DNA of 64,000 bases from Rhyacophila brunnea. Taxonomy: Eukaryota; Arthropoda; Insecta; Trichoptera; Rhyacophilidae. The notes below the pieces were generated by a model. That model ran no database searches. It was not told the origin of the DNA and was given only the letters and a program-made list of their open reading frames with translations. Location: assembly GCA_022495005.1 (NCBI GenBank), contig JAGYXB010000657.1:1-64000 (forward strand). Direction: 5' to 3'. Positions 44,538 through 54,794 of this stretch are shown in pieces (positions within the stretch are counted from its first letter, which is position 1; every line of letters begins with the position of its first letter). A program made the translations under genes and the position numbers.

Positions 44538-44863
44538 TTGTACGTAAACAGTTCACCGCAGGATACTTATTCGTGCGCCGCAGTACGTGAAACATGAGTC
44601 CGTGGAGTATATTTGTACGTATGCTACTACATGTGGCGAATTTTATGAGATGTCTTTACTAGGTTAGGTTAGGTTAGGGTTAATTTAATTGGATCAGTAC
44701 TATTTGCAAACTATCGCCGCATTTTGTAAGATACGTACAAATGTATTTCACGGTGAAGTGTTCAACGAAGAACTCGTGATTTGATAAAATGTTATATGAA
44801 CTCATGTTTCACGTACTGCGGCGCAGGAATAAGTGTCCCACGATGAATTGCATGCGTACAACT
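44538..44863. mobile_element. Inverted-repeat element containing a TTAGG run
   Basis: Left TTGTACGTAAACAGTTCACC then GATACTTATTCGTGCGCCGC and AGTACGTGAAACATGAGT; the right arm mirrors it (ACTCATGTTTCACGTACTGC then GGCGCAGGAATAAGTG). Between the arms lies CTAGGTTAGGTTAGGTTAGG (44660-44680). A related fragment is at 20529-20640. Confidence 0.65.
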
Positions 44864-45298
44864 TACATATAACCGTTCAATTCCCGTTAACGTTGCTATA
44901 TATTTTCGTGATTTAGTCATACCTGGATGTTTCTGTAATTGTTTCACTGATAGTACTCTACTGTTTTACTACAAACGCTAATCTAATTGCCCACAGTGGT
45001 ATTTTATTGTGTTAAAATAAAAAAAATAATGTATATTCTTAGATTATTAATATATGTAGCAAACATACCACTCAGCATTAAATGGGTAACACATTTTAAT
45101 ACGTATGTTTTTTTTATCAAAATAAGACAATAGAGCGATAATATTAGTCAGTATTTCCTCAATTATTTTAACTATATTAGTATGATCTGTTATGATTAGT
45201 AATTACGACAATATCTGTACTGCATTTATATAAATTGGAAAGACAATACAAGAATCTTAACTCAACTCATCGAGTCCGTTACGAGACGTACTACTATT
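44864..45298. other. AT-rich interval, nothing recognised
   Basis: No element or gene was recognised. Confidence 0.35.
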
Positions 45299-45306
45299 AT
45301 CACGAG

Positions 45307-45686
45307 CAGTGACGTCCCGTAGGGGTAGGGAGATTGAGCGTCACTTGGGAGCGGCAGTTACTCGAAGGGCGCCAAATCGAGGGGAATCATTTATTTTGGT
45401 ATATATATATATAAATAGCTACCTAAACTTAGTACCTAATAACGAAAATATCATAACATAAAATAATCAGCTCACTGGTTGGGAAACATAATGTATTAAT
45501 TAACATACAAGGTTAAACAGGATTGTAATATTTTTGTCGGGTTCGCGATGTCTAGTTTATTTCCGTTGCCCTTCGACGTCCATGGTGATCAGAAACGATA
45601 GGTGCACGGATGGTAAAAACTACTAACCAAGTGGAGCGTTATTTTGGCGTTGCCCAGGGGCGGCATTTTGTCTAGGGACTTCACTG
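45307..45686. mobile_element. hAT-like MITE, 380 bp, perfect target duplication
   Basis: Left CAGTGACGTCCCGTAGGGGT; right, from the other strand, CAGTGAAGTCCCTAGACAAA. ATCACGAG flanks both sides (45299-45306 and 45687-45694), a perfect 8-bp duplication in non-repetitive flank, so the boundaries are firm. Confidence 0.88.
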
Positions 45687-45934
45687 ATCACGAGTCCTTC
45701 ACTCGACATAGTTAACGTCATTCCACTCGAATCAATTCTCTCAGTTCATTACTATAATTAATCTCTTGATTACATCAATCTCACTACTACATCATTACCC
45801 GCAATTATAATCTCACGATGTCATCTTTATTAAAGTGTAATTGTATTCTTGTATCGTTCAAATAACTCTCTTCAAAACATCCATGCAATAACACAGAAAC
45901 AACATTTCTCCACCAAAAATATGGAAGTACCTAT

Positions 45935-46416
45935 ATTACAACATTTTTATTAGGTCGCATTCTTATTTGTCCGGTGGTTGTTTATCCAGTACAAATCTTG
46001 CAATCGATTTTTAACTAACTTCCCGACTAGCTAGACATTTGAAACTTTTAGAATATATCAAAACACGATGCCAATGCATTTTTTTAAAATACTTTTAGCA
46101 AATTTACAAATATCTTTAAGTAGAATTGAATTAATTTTCAGTTAATTTTGTTTTGTATGAAAAGTTATTTCGGAAGAAATCCGTAATCCAATCCACTAAT
46201 ATTGGTTGCTAGGGGTCTGGGGTCCTTGCAACTAAATTATTAATATATACGTTCGTTACTATGGAAATCAATATAAATGTGAAAATGACATTTCAGTATT
46301 ATTTCTATCAAATACAATTGTTTTGATCGTTTAAGCTAGTCAAGTCAAGTTTATATGATTCAACAGAAAATTTAAAAACGTTGTATATAAAAAGTCCTTT
46401 TTATTTGTAATAATTA
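45935..46416 (+). repeat. ACAACG-family element, copy 5
   Basis: It starts ATTACAACATTTTTATTAGG and runs collinear with copies 2 and 6 through GGGGTCTGGGGTCCTTGCAA to TATATAAAAAGTCCTTTTTA. Confidence 0.8.
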
Positions 46417-46815
46417 TTTTTTTATTTCTAATAAATCACACGTACAATAAATTATAATGACAAATAAGGTTAAGGGTTGACGTAAGGTATCTTTGGGACC
46501 CCCAGAATCTGTGTATAGAAATGCGTTTAATTAAATCTCATATAAAAGTCAAAGGACTCATTTCTAAGAAATTTTGCTGAAAGAATGTCATGAAAACTCG
46601 TTCATATCATAAAATTTCAAATGAAATTCTCAATTTCAGAGTTATTAACTTATATATTTTGTTTTGAGAGTATATGGAAGACGCAAGCTAACATTAATGT
46701 TATTTTGTATGAAAAAAAATATGTATATGAAAAATATTTGAAACGATCACTAACAAAATAGTTATATGGTTTTTTTTATGAATATTTTAATAACCATATC
46801 CTTGCTTTTTGTACA
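46417..46815. other. AT-rich interval, nothing recognised
   Basis: No gene or element was recognised. Confidence 0.35.
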
Positions 46816-46819
46816 AGGT

Positions 46820-46965
46820 GGTTGTTAGTAAATTTGAACAATCACAAACACCCAAGCTTTGAGAAAAAACACATAAATATTGTGTGTCTCTGACCGAGAA
46901 TCGAACCCAGGAACTCTCGGGTGGAAGGCAAACGCCTTACGCACTGCACCACGAGAGCCGCCCTT
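46820..46965 (-). repeat. tRNA-derived SINE family C
   Basis: On the minus strand GGCTCTCGTGGTGCAGTGCG then TAAGGCGTTTGCC supplies the A-box half and CCTGGGTTCGATTCTCGG a well-paired T-arm/B box, followed by the family tail (complement of AACAATCACAAACACCCAAG then CTTTGAG). The acceptor ends do not pair. Other copies: 53712-53905 and 54268-54425, both minus. Confidence 0.65.
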
Positions 46966-47039
46966 AGTTATATGGTTGTAATACATTGTTTATTAACAGA
47001 ATGAATAGCCAAATAAACAAACGAGGTTTTTAATGGATT

Positions 47040-47208
47040 CAAATAAGATCAAATTTGAACATAAATAATTTGAAAACACTTGGAAAATATATTACCAATA
47101 GAAAAAATCTTTTTTGAAAAAATACGACTCCCAGCAGGAATCGAACATGCGTATCTCGGGATTCGCACCCATGCACATTGAGCACAATGCTATAGCCATG
47201 GCTCCTAC
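47040..47208 (-). repeat. tRNA-derived SINE family B
   Basis: ACCAATAGAAAAAATCTTTT then TTGAAAAAATACGACTCC and CAGCAGGAATCGAAC give the family tail and B box. The head runs to GCTATAGCCATGGC. Confidence 0.6.
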
Positions 47209-47580
47209 AAGGAGGGGGCTGTCAGGGCTCTAGCCTGGGGCCCGTGCTCAGGTGGGGCCCGGCGTGGCGAGTGAGATAAACACAAATTTGCTCTAATAGT
47301 AAAAAAAGTCGCATGCGGCACTATTGTCCTTCAATAATATTTTTACACAATTTCTATACAATGTTTAATTGTGTATGGATTACTCAACAGCTCCATAATA
47401 AGTCAAATGGATGTAAACATTAAAATATACAAAAAAACACTAAATATACACATTAATTTTACCGCGTACACCATTTGGAAAACGCTACTGTAGAGCGTCA
47501 CACTGCCTTTATCCTTAGAGATAGGTAGGGGGCCCCGCCAAAGATCCTAGCCTGGGGGCCCGCTTTAGGATGTGAGGGCC
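47209..47580. mobile_element. Element with GC-rich GGGGCCC ends between two SINE heads
   Basis: CTCTAGCCTGGGGCCCGTGC near the left and ATCCTAGCCTGGGGGCCCGC near the right are direct repeats, with GGTGGGGCCCGG and GGGGGCCCCGCC inside. Its two edges carry CTATAGCCATGG and CCATGGCTATAG, so the SINE B head is present in both orientations around it. Confidence 0.4.
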
Positions 47581-47697
47581 ATGGCTATAGGCATCTTATC
47601 TAATTGCGAAAATTTTTAACTAATGGCTCTTACAATACTCTCTGAAGCGCTTTCTAAATTGAGTGCGTGGGCGCGAATCCCGAGAGACGCAGCACTT
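47580..47697 (+). repeat. SINE family B head, duplicated in inverse orientation
   Basis: CCATGGCTATAGG, then after about 80 bp GAGTGCGTGGGCGCGAATCC then CGAGAGACGC, which parallels the complement of 47140-47190 (GTGCATGGGTGCGAATCCCG then AGATACGC). Confidence 0.4.
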
Positions 47698-47714
47698 TAA
47701 ATGTTTTTTTTTGT

Positions 47715-47927
47715 ATGTAACCAACTCCATCTGTAAATATTGTAGTCTTAGTTCAATGAAAACAAATACGTGCAACTGACAACGTTTAGTATGCACTATT
47801 TAGTGCTAACACCGCGATTGACGCGGTTTGGAGCAGTTGGCCATTCGATATAATTAACGTGTTATTTAAATGTGGTGATTAAAATGTAATTAAAAATTCA
47901 GCAGTGATTGTCCACCATTCGCCACTG
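47715..47927. mobile_element. hAT-like MITE of the 107-539 family, right part
   Basis: TAGTCTTAGTTCAATGAAAA then CAAATACGTGCAACTGAC matches 450-490, and the end TCCACCATTCGCCACTG matches the family terminus. A block between (about 47830-47905) is shared with 61560-61650, indicating an inserted or recombined segment. Confidence 0.5.
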
Positions 47928-48034
47928 GTATTCACCAATTGTAAATTCACACTGACAAAAATAATACAATAAAAGACCGTGGAAACATACGATGTAAAGA
48001 AGCAAATTTGAAATGTTTAGAAGTAGCGTGGTCG

Positions 48035-48494
48035 TGACCGAACAAAGCAGAACATGACAAAACAGAACAGCCAGGGGAAAAATGAAACATTATTTTTTGT
48101 GGAATCTATTTGGGTTAGGTTAGTTTAGGCTAGGTTATGTTAGATTAGGTAAGGTTAAGTTTAGTTAGGTTAGGTTAGATTAGGTTAGGTTAGGTCATTA
48201 TTTTGTTGTATCTAGTAACCCAATCATTTTGAACATATTATATTGGTTAAGATGAGATATCCTAAGCTTGCCGGCAAAGTCCCGTTTATTTGAGGCTTTC
48301 TAGCGATTAGAAATGCAGAAATTAGGTATACAATTTGATTTATTATGGCGTATTGAAAATCTATGCTATTAAAAATATATCAACCTAATAGAGATAGGAC
48401 AATTTCAATATTAAATTTATATTTTTCCTGAAAGGTCATAGTTATATTTATCGTTGTTCTGTTTTGTCACTGTTCTGTTTTGTCATGGAACCCT
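48035..48494. mobile_element. Inverted-repeat element with interstitial TTAGG telomere-like run
   Basis: CATGACAAAACAGAACAG near 48052 faces CTGTTCTGTTTTGTCATG near 48469-48486, an 18-bp exact inverted repeat; GTTCTGTTTTGTCA is doubled at the right. At 48112-48197 a degenerate TTAGG run (GGTTAGGTTAGATTAGGTTA then GGTTAGG) fills the left half. The element abuts the palindrome at 48495. Confidence 0.6.
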
Positions 48495-48807
48495 GTACAA
48501 CCACATTACTGTGGTTTTGTTTATGTAAATATTTTTAGTTCGTATTCTACATAATACCGAAAAGCGCGTGAATTAATTAATGTTGGTTATAAGCAAAATA
48601 TATTATAATAATATGTTAATATTATCGACTTAATATTTAATGGAATTTGAATTCAATGGAATTAAATATTAAGTCGATAATATTAACATATTATTATAAT
48701 ATATTTTGCTTATAACCAACATTAATTAATTCACGCGCTTTTCGGTATTATGTAGAATACGAACTAAAAATATTCACATAAACAAAACCACAGTAATGTG
48801 GTTGTAC
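48495..48807. mobile_element. Near-perfect 313-bp palindrome (fold-back element)
   Basis: Arms of about 143 bp begin GTACAACCACATTACTGTGG and end near CGACTTAATATTT. The reverse complement appears after a loop of roughly 25 bp centred on GAATTC at 48649-48654. I found one substitution between the arms. No coding content. Different in sequence from the palindrome at 11818. Confidence 0.85.
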
Positions 48808-48947
48808 CTGTATTATATAATAATATATAATTATAAATACGGAGCAAGTAGTTCTAAATAACAATTTTGTGTGAAAGTGGAAATCAACCGATAAATTATG
48901 GGCCTTACAAAGCGGTGGTTATATTTGCAGACATTTTTATCTTAGAT

Positions 48948-49170
48948 ACTTGCTAGTTCGAAGAAAGGACAATCGTTGGACAAATTTAGTCATCCAGTGG
49001 TATCCGAGAGATACAAAACGTCCGCAAGGTAGACCTAGAGGCCACTGGATCGATGAAATTATAAAGTTCTGCGGAAGTACGTGGCAACGCAATGCACAGG
49101 ACCGAGAGAAGTGGAATCAGCTTGGGGAGGCCTTCATCCAGCAGTGGATAGATTCAGGCTGATGATGATG
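48948..49170 (+). pseudogene. RTE-type LINE C-terminal end
   Basis: The frame reads KRPQGRPRGHWIDEIIKFCG then STWQRNAQDREKWNQLGEAF and IQQWIDSG-stop, followed by ATGATGATG. This is the intact ending of the element represented on the minus strand at 19886 and 49415, and as the array core at 13610-15240. Upstream coding sequence is absent. Confidence 0.8.
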
Positions 49171-49414
49171 ACTTGCTAGTTATTTGTACAATCAGATGTA
49201 TTCTGAAGTTGGATCAAAATCCACACTAAAAAGCAACTTATGATTAATGCCAGGTACAGAATATTTACCCGTAAACACAGTTTTAGAGTAGACGTAGTAC
49301 ATCATATTATTCCATATAACCCTAATTAATTTTAAAACAGTAACTGTGTGTATCATAGTAAAACTATATATTATTATTTCCAATGTTATCAGAATTTACT
49401 GTAAAAGTTTTGTA

Positions 49415-49855
49415 AATGCATCAGCCGGGGTCAATCTACTGCTGAATGAAGGCGTCCATTAGTTACCTACACTCTCCTAAGTCTTTAGGTATCCACTGCC
49501 ACGTATATCCACCGTACTTTGAGTAGTTCGTCTATCCAGTGGATTTCAGGGCTTCCTTGGGTCATACTGTATGAGGGCATTTGTCCAGCGGTTGTCCACT
49601 CGCCGAGCGACCCTTCACCTGCTTATCTACCTCTATCATATCATTTACGTGTCTGCTTCCTTATCTATTGGTTTTTTTTGTGATCTTTACGCGTTATGTC
49701 CAACGCACTCATTTCCATGACATGCATACGTGAGTGTTAATAGCACAGATTGGCTGAACACTTTACGCTTAAGACACAGTTGAAGGATACTTTTGCTGAT
49801 ACTATTCAAATACCCAAATGTAGGTAGGTACTCCATGTCAGTTTGGTTCTGCTGT
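49415..49855 (-). pseudogene. RTE-type LINE C-terminal region, decayed
   Basis: CAGCCGGGGTCAATCTACTG then CTGAATGAAGGCG is the inverted EAFIQQWID end. ATCCACTGCCACGTATATCC then ACCG, GTCCAGCGGTTG, ACGTGTCTGCTTCC and GGCTGAACACTTTACGCTTA then AGACAC align with 19966-20345 of the copy at 19886. Many stops and gaps. Confidence 0.7.
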
Positions 49856-49894
49856 TTTTATTGGTGATTATAGGAAAAAAATAACAAATAAACT

Positions 49895-50990
49895 GAAGCA
49901 AGAATTGAAGCCTCTCCCTTAATAATTATCTATGTTACATTTTGAAATTTTGAGATAATCAAAGAAATTATTTTGTTGAGAAGAAATTATTTATAATTGA
50001 AAGGCTTCTCCTGAATTTCTTAATCACTTTTTTTTGTATTCCTCTTCCGATTTTCCATATGAATTTTTCTCTGTGAAGTCTTTTTGCATCCGCAGAGTTA
50101 ACAAAAACTCTCTTGTCATCCTCCATTTTGATAAATGCGTAGATCATTATTGTAGGGAGGCCTACATAACGGCTCAAAAACAAGTGACTTTGCGGTGCAC
50201 GTCACGTACTATCACGTGAACTCACGGCGATAAAGATGTCAATGGTTTCGTCATTTTGCAGAATATTTTGAACGTGCACCATCTCGTAAATTCACTGAAT
50301 AATGACAGTGATGAAGAGTGCCTACTATTATAATGTATTAGTAATTTGAATTATTATTAAATATTCATGCTAATTTCAATTAATTTTAATAGTTTTTACT
50401 CGTGTGTACGTTAAAATACATGCGGAATGACATTCATTGATAATAGAATACAACCTGCAGGCCAAAGATAATAGACAACATTCTCATAGAAAATACATAG
50501 TGCCAACTGCTAAAAACAAAAAAGAACGTCAGTTTAACAGTTTGACGAGACAGAAGAAAAGTGTTAGCATGTGAAATATGATAAAAACGTTCAATTATCG
50601 TTCAATTGTTGTGCAGGTGCCGATGCAGTGAAGTTCAACGTGAAGTGCCCTCATTGTTGTTTTAGTGATTATGGCAGATTTTTCCAACTGGCAATGTTCG
50701 TTTAAAGGTTTAAAATGTGCTACGGGATTAGAGCACCAGTCTGATAAGATTTTAAACACCAAGAACAACGACATTACACACTTTTCCCCCCGTAGCGGCA
50801 TCCCGTGACAGCAGGCGACCAGCACCGTCACCATGACATGCACCTCAATGTGGGTGGCCCTTTAATGTGACTTGATCAAAAAAATAAATATGCCAAAACA
50901 GAGGCAATGTGATGTAGATCATTGTTGCATATTTAGTGTTTAAAACTGCCAAAATGTAATATAGATCATTATTGAGGGGAGGCTTCAATT
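49895..50990. other. Interval bounded by a short inverted repeat
   Basis: ATTGAAGCCTCTCCCTTAAT then AATTATCTATGTTACATTTTG at 49906 matches the complement of a block near 50952-50993 (CAAAATGTAATATAGATCAT then TATTGAGGGGAGGCTTCAAT). A third weaker piece is near 50140. This may be a 1.1-kb element. The middle includes the repeat shared with 33.3 kb and an unrecognised minus-strand frame (50595-50834). Confidence 0.35.
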
Positions 50991-51174
50991 ATTGAGAATA
51001 AAATACATATTTAGTGATAGATACTCCGTCTAGACCTGAGACTATATTGTATATTTTGCTTAGTAAGGAAATATCACGTATAGCCGAGGCATTCTAAATG
51101 TGACTGTATATTCATAACATCAAAATTCATTAGACTGACATTATGATTAATGTTGACGTTCTGAAATGAATGGA

Positions 51175-51365
51175 AAACTAACTACGAATTCCAAACAAGA
51201 AAACTACAGTGGTTCAGTCACATTATGAGGACACATGTAGGGCATTTCAGTTCATTATCCAAGGAAAAATCAACAGTATACGTAGTCAAGTAATACGTTA
51301 GAAGTTTCGTTATGAAATAAAGTTAAACCTGCTAGTGGTCGACCTTCGGTATGGGATTACATGAG
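51175..51365 (+). pseudogene. Third, heavily decayed copy of the 8.8-kb LINE C-terminus
   Basis: AAACAAGAAAACTACAGTGG then CACATTATGAGGACA, CATTATCCAAGGAAAAATCA and TAGTGGTCGACCTTCGGTAT then GGGAT follow 9020-9245 in order with many losses. Confidence 0.6.
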
Positions 51366-51544
51366 AAGATGGTAAGGGTATTTTATTATTAATAATAATA
51401 TGGTGTTATAAGAAAAAATGTAATATCCTTTTAACCGGTTAAGTGCCCAAAGCGTCTTTGGACGCCCTAATTACACCAATTATTATGTTAATTACTATCA
51501 ATTAACTAATTGCGGCATAGAAAGGATTAAGTAAATCATTTTTT

Positions 51545-51910
51545 TATTATTTTACCGAGGCTTTGATTGCGACTCGCTGTCATATCCACCGATCACGCCC
51601 CCACTCCAATTCTGTTAAAGAACTTTACAATTTTGCGAAGCTCTTCCGTCTTACCCACCGCAGGGCACCTTTCAATTCGTCTACATTCTCAAACATATCA
51701 GCAATTCGCAGCTTTACTGTGAGACGTGCTATAATATGTACAATGTCCTTTAAAACATCACATTCATCGCAGAGCTGCAAATCGCTTCTTCCCTTGAGGA
51801 CATCAAATCTTTTACCAATTATATGCTATGTTTTCAGCCTCAGCATTAGCTCAGTAAAGCTCGTTCCTCTTCAAATGAGACTCTACAAACCAGGGCACCA
51901 ACCGTGGGGA
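51545..51910 (-). pseudogene. LINE C-terminal fragment (tentative)
   Basis: The minus strand reads RFDVLKGRSDLQLCDECDVL then KDIVHIIARLTVKLRIADMF and ELKGALRWVRRKSFAKL. The C..C....D..HI arrangement followed by a basic segment resembles the C-terminal cysteine-histidine motif of Jockey-type LINEs. The histidine-to-cysteine partner is lost. Confidence 0.35.
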
Positions 51911-52078
51911 TGGTAGAATAGACTTACTCCATTTCCCCTTAAATTAATCATTTAAAAATATACTTTAGTACAGACTTTTTTGTTATACTTATCTCTAACA
52001 ATATTTTAATATCGATGAAACGAATTGAAAAAGTTAATTAAAAAAATATATATATTGACGAATACATCATTTATATAC

Positions 52079-52230
52079 GAGTGGCAAAGGGTGGAGATAA
52101 TCTGTCAAGATCCTATATAAATAGTACACACTAAACTATGTCAGTCATATGTATTTTTTTCATTTAACTAAGACTACAAATTGCAGATAGTTTTTAAAAT
52201 TCAATTAAACTCTCCGTAAACCAATTCAAA
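52079..52230. mobile_element. hAT-like MITE of the 107-539 family, one end
   Basis: AGTGGCAAAGGGTGGAGATA then ATCTGTCAAGATCC is the family terminus in inverse orientation, followed by the complement of the AGTCTTAG...AACAAATA block. Confidence 0.55.
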
Positions 52231-52342
52231 ATAAATAATAGTTAAAAAAGATTCGTCTATCAATAAAATATCGAAATGTATGCCATTAAATCATACTTAT
52301 TTTAGAAATTTTATAGATAGAAGAATATTTATCTATTTATGC

Positions 52343-52913
52343 CGTTTCTTAAGTTACCTTTTTGATCTGCGGCCCATTTTAGGGTGATAGTTTTGGTTCG
52401 TGACCCAAGATAAAATAAATAAAATAGCTCGTATCGACAAAAATTTATTTTATATTAATAATACTAAATACAGTTTTGATAAACAACATTTGATCTTATT
52501 AATGTGTACCTTGGCATTGGATAAGCTTTGAGAGCTCATCAAAGTTTGGTGTTATATTAGACAGGCTGCACATTAGGCCTTCTTTTGACTGCAATCTATT
52601 TCGAAATTTGAATTTCAATACGCTTAAAGCAGAAAATCCTGATTCACACATATATTATGTTGTTGCAAAGGGCAGACGTACTTTCAGTGCTTCGTTTACA
52701 ATTATTGGCTTTTCATTTTTTAATGTTCACCTCCGCGATCGCGTCAAACGTCAACATTAAATAGTGTTGCCAGAATATTGTATTCAATACATCTTGCTAG
52801 CATGTATACTATAAATGCTGGAAAGAATATTGTTTTGTTGAGAATATTTCGCAACCCACTAAATATACCAACTTACTTAATGTTGGGTTGCAACCCATAG
52901 GTTAAGAAACGCT
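52343..52913 (-). mobile_element. hAT transposon remnant with transposase C-terminus
   Basis: On the minus strand the frame reads ALKVRLPFATT, a stop, then CESGFSALSVLKFKFRNRLQ then SKEGLMCSLSNITPNFDELS and KLIQCQGTH. This is the hAT dimerisation-region signature (LPF.TTYLCE.GFSAL...K...RNRL). Ends: CGTTTCTTAAGTTACC on the left, CAGCGTTTCTTAACCTATGG from the right. Flanks ATTTATGC (52335-52342) and ATTTATGG (52914-52921) give an 8-bp duplication with one difference. The in-frame stop and loss of the DDE core show it is dead. Confidence 0.85.
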
Positions 52914-52971
52914 GATTTATGGTATGATGTAGGCAGGGTTTAATAACACCATCCGTAATCTTCTTCTTATT

Positions 52972-53160
52972 TTGATCATATCCTAATAAGATCATGTGGG
53001 CCTCAACAGAGTGGAGGTTGCATTAACAGTTTTTTTTACTTGCCACTTGCTCAACTTATCAGGTCCATACTCTGACTCCAATCATAAATTGACAAACGAT
53101 GTGTGTATTTGTCAGACCTAGGATTTGAATCTGGGACCCACGGTATTATAAGGTGACGCA
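52972..53160 (-). repeat. tRNA-derived SINE family A, head interrupted
   Basis: TCATATCCTAATAAGATCAT then GTGGGCCTCAACAGAGTGGA and GGTCCATACTCTGACTCC to TTTGTCAGACCTAGGATTTG match the family. The tRNA-like head breaks at about 53160, where the next element begins. Confidence 0.7.
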
Positions 53161-53164
53161 AATA

Positions 53165-53554
53165 TCGAGGGCTTAGTGTCAAACAACACTATCTACAAAA
53201 GTGTAACTTTACATGAGATCCAAAAATTGTTATTTTAGATTCTTGTAACTCAACAAGGGAAATGTTTATTTAAAACCTAATGTTAATATTTTATAATTTA
53301 TTGTGTATTGTACATTTATCTTGCTTATGATGATGTTAAAATTTATAGGGATAGTTTTAAAAAAATATGAAAACAAGGGTAACTTATGTAGTTAAGTTAG
53401 CGTTAAACTTTACTGACTATTTAAGAAGAAATTAGAAAAGATTGACATAACGTTGTTTGACTATCATGTAGCCTGAAATGTAAAATAACGTTATCTCAAA
53501 AAAACAAAAAAAACACTTTTTTGTAGATAATGTTGTCTGACTTTAAGCACTCGA
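53165..53554. mobile_element. TA-target MITE with TCGAGGGCTTAGTGTC ends
   Basis: Left TCGAGGGCTTAGTGTCAAAC then AACACTATCTACAAAA; right, from the other strand, TCGAGTGCTTAAAGTCAGAC then AACATTATCTACAAAA. TA on both sides (53163-53164 and 53555-53556). No coding content. It sits against a SINE head. Confidence 0.65.
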
Positions 53555-53711
53555 TATAGTCTATCAAATTGAGTTCTCACAGTTCAAATAAAACAAATGA
53601 GTATAACTGAAAAAGTATTCACTATTTATGTCTGATCTGATTACCCTACGCATATACGTGATATGTATATATAATGTATGTACATATATTATATTCTTTT
53701 TTAACACAAAA

Positions 53712-53905
53712 ATAGGACACGCCGCCGAATGACAGTACTTGTGTAATTAGTAACAGAAGTGAAACAATCACAAACATCCAAGCTTTGAGAAAATAAGATA
53801 AATATAATATCGGAAAACCGGACCCCGAACACCGGAAATCGAACCCATCGCACTCGGATGAAAGACCAGCGCCTAACTTTGGACTACAAGTGGTGCTAAT
53901 CAGAG
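53712..53905 (-). repeat. tRNA-derived SINE family C
   Basis: GAAACAATCACAAACATCCA then AGCTTTGAGAAAATAAG is the family tail, then GGAAATCGAACCCATCG marks the B box on the minus strand. Confidence 0.6.
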
Positions 53906-53954
53906 TTTCGTTTGATTATAGTTTTTTTAATTGGTTGTACAATCCTATGTGAAT

Positions 53955-54138
53955 TTGGGCCGTCTCACGAAGAAGTTTTCTCTAACAGATTTTTGCTTTT
54001 ACGGGAAATAGATGTTAGCCACATGCTAATGTTAGGTCCATGCTGTAGATCTTAGTACACTTATCGAAAAGCAACATGTAAATTTTCCAGACACGGGTTT
54101 CGAACCCGAGACCAACGAATTAATCACCACGGCGGGTG
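53955..54138 (-). repeat. tRNA-derived SINE family A, older copy
   Basis: GGGAAATAGATGTTAGCCAC, AAAAGCAACATGTAAATTTT then CCAGACACGGGTTTCGAACC, and CACCACGGCGGG cover the family from body to head with substantial decay. Confidence 0.6.
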
Positions 54139-54267
54139 GAGTTTGGTAAAGATAATACATTATTGATATATAGGTACGCACCTATACTTTATAAAGGACT
54201 GGAACTTATAGGTTTTTTTGTAGGAAAAAAGAATAATTACAAATTATATTATATATCTTTTGAATAC

Positions 54268-54425
54268 TACATCAGGCCATGTAGTCCAATGACAGTAGTG
54301 TAGTGAAGCAGTAGTAGAGATGAAATAATCACATAAATACACAGGTTTTCAGAAAATTACGTGAATGTATTGTGAAATCATCAGGATCTAACTCGGAGCC
54401 CACGGTTTATGCTCTACATATTTTA
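54268..54425 (-). repeat. tRNA-derived SINE family C, old copy
   Basis: GTCCAATGACAGTAGTGTAG, AATAATCACATAAATACACA then GGTTTTCAGAAAAT, and GGATCTAACTCGGAGCCCAC follow the order of the 53.7-kb copy. Confidence 0.5.
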
Positions 54426-54624
54426 ATACCTACTATCTTAAGGGAAATCTACAAAGAAAATTGCTTCACTTCATGCGTATAGATATAATTATGTATAACG
54501 ATATTGGTCGCAAAACACAACTGGCGTAGAGCTAATTTGAATGTCTAAAAAATATCTTCAAAAACGTGAAATGTTCATTCAAAACCCGTAATGTTAAAAA
54601 AAATCAAAAACGATGAGTAGCGTA

Positions 54625-54790
54625 GTGTGGACCGTCACATAAGAAGACGCATGTTAGGTATAACATGGAAAGACCATGAAAGAATTCAATAAATACATAG
54701 GCAGGCGTGATGTGATAGAAATCGCCTAGCTAACCAAATTCCAATGGGCTGGATAACCATTTTGAAAAAAGAGTCAGGTATAACCTAGGC
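54625..54790 (+). pseudogene. RTE-type LINE fragment
   Basis: VDRHIRRRMLGITWKDHERI then stop, and FQWAG-stop in another frame, match MERCMLGITRKDRKRNEWVR ... WRWAGHIARR in the 19.9-kb copy. Broken by stops and frame changes. Confidence 0.6.
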
Positions 54791-54794
54791 AGGT

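Noticed and set aside
46885..46965. tRNA gene on the minus strand with a well-formed T-arm
   Set aside because: The 5' and 3' acceptor strands do not pair, and the same tail (ATCACAAACA(C/T)CCAAG) follows other SINE C copies.
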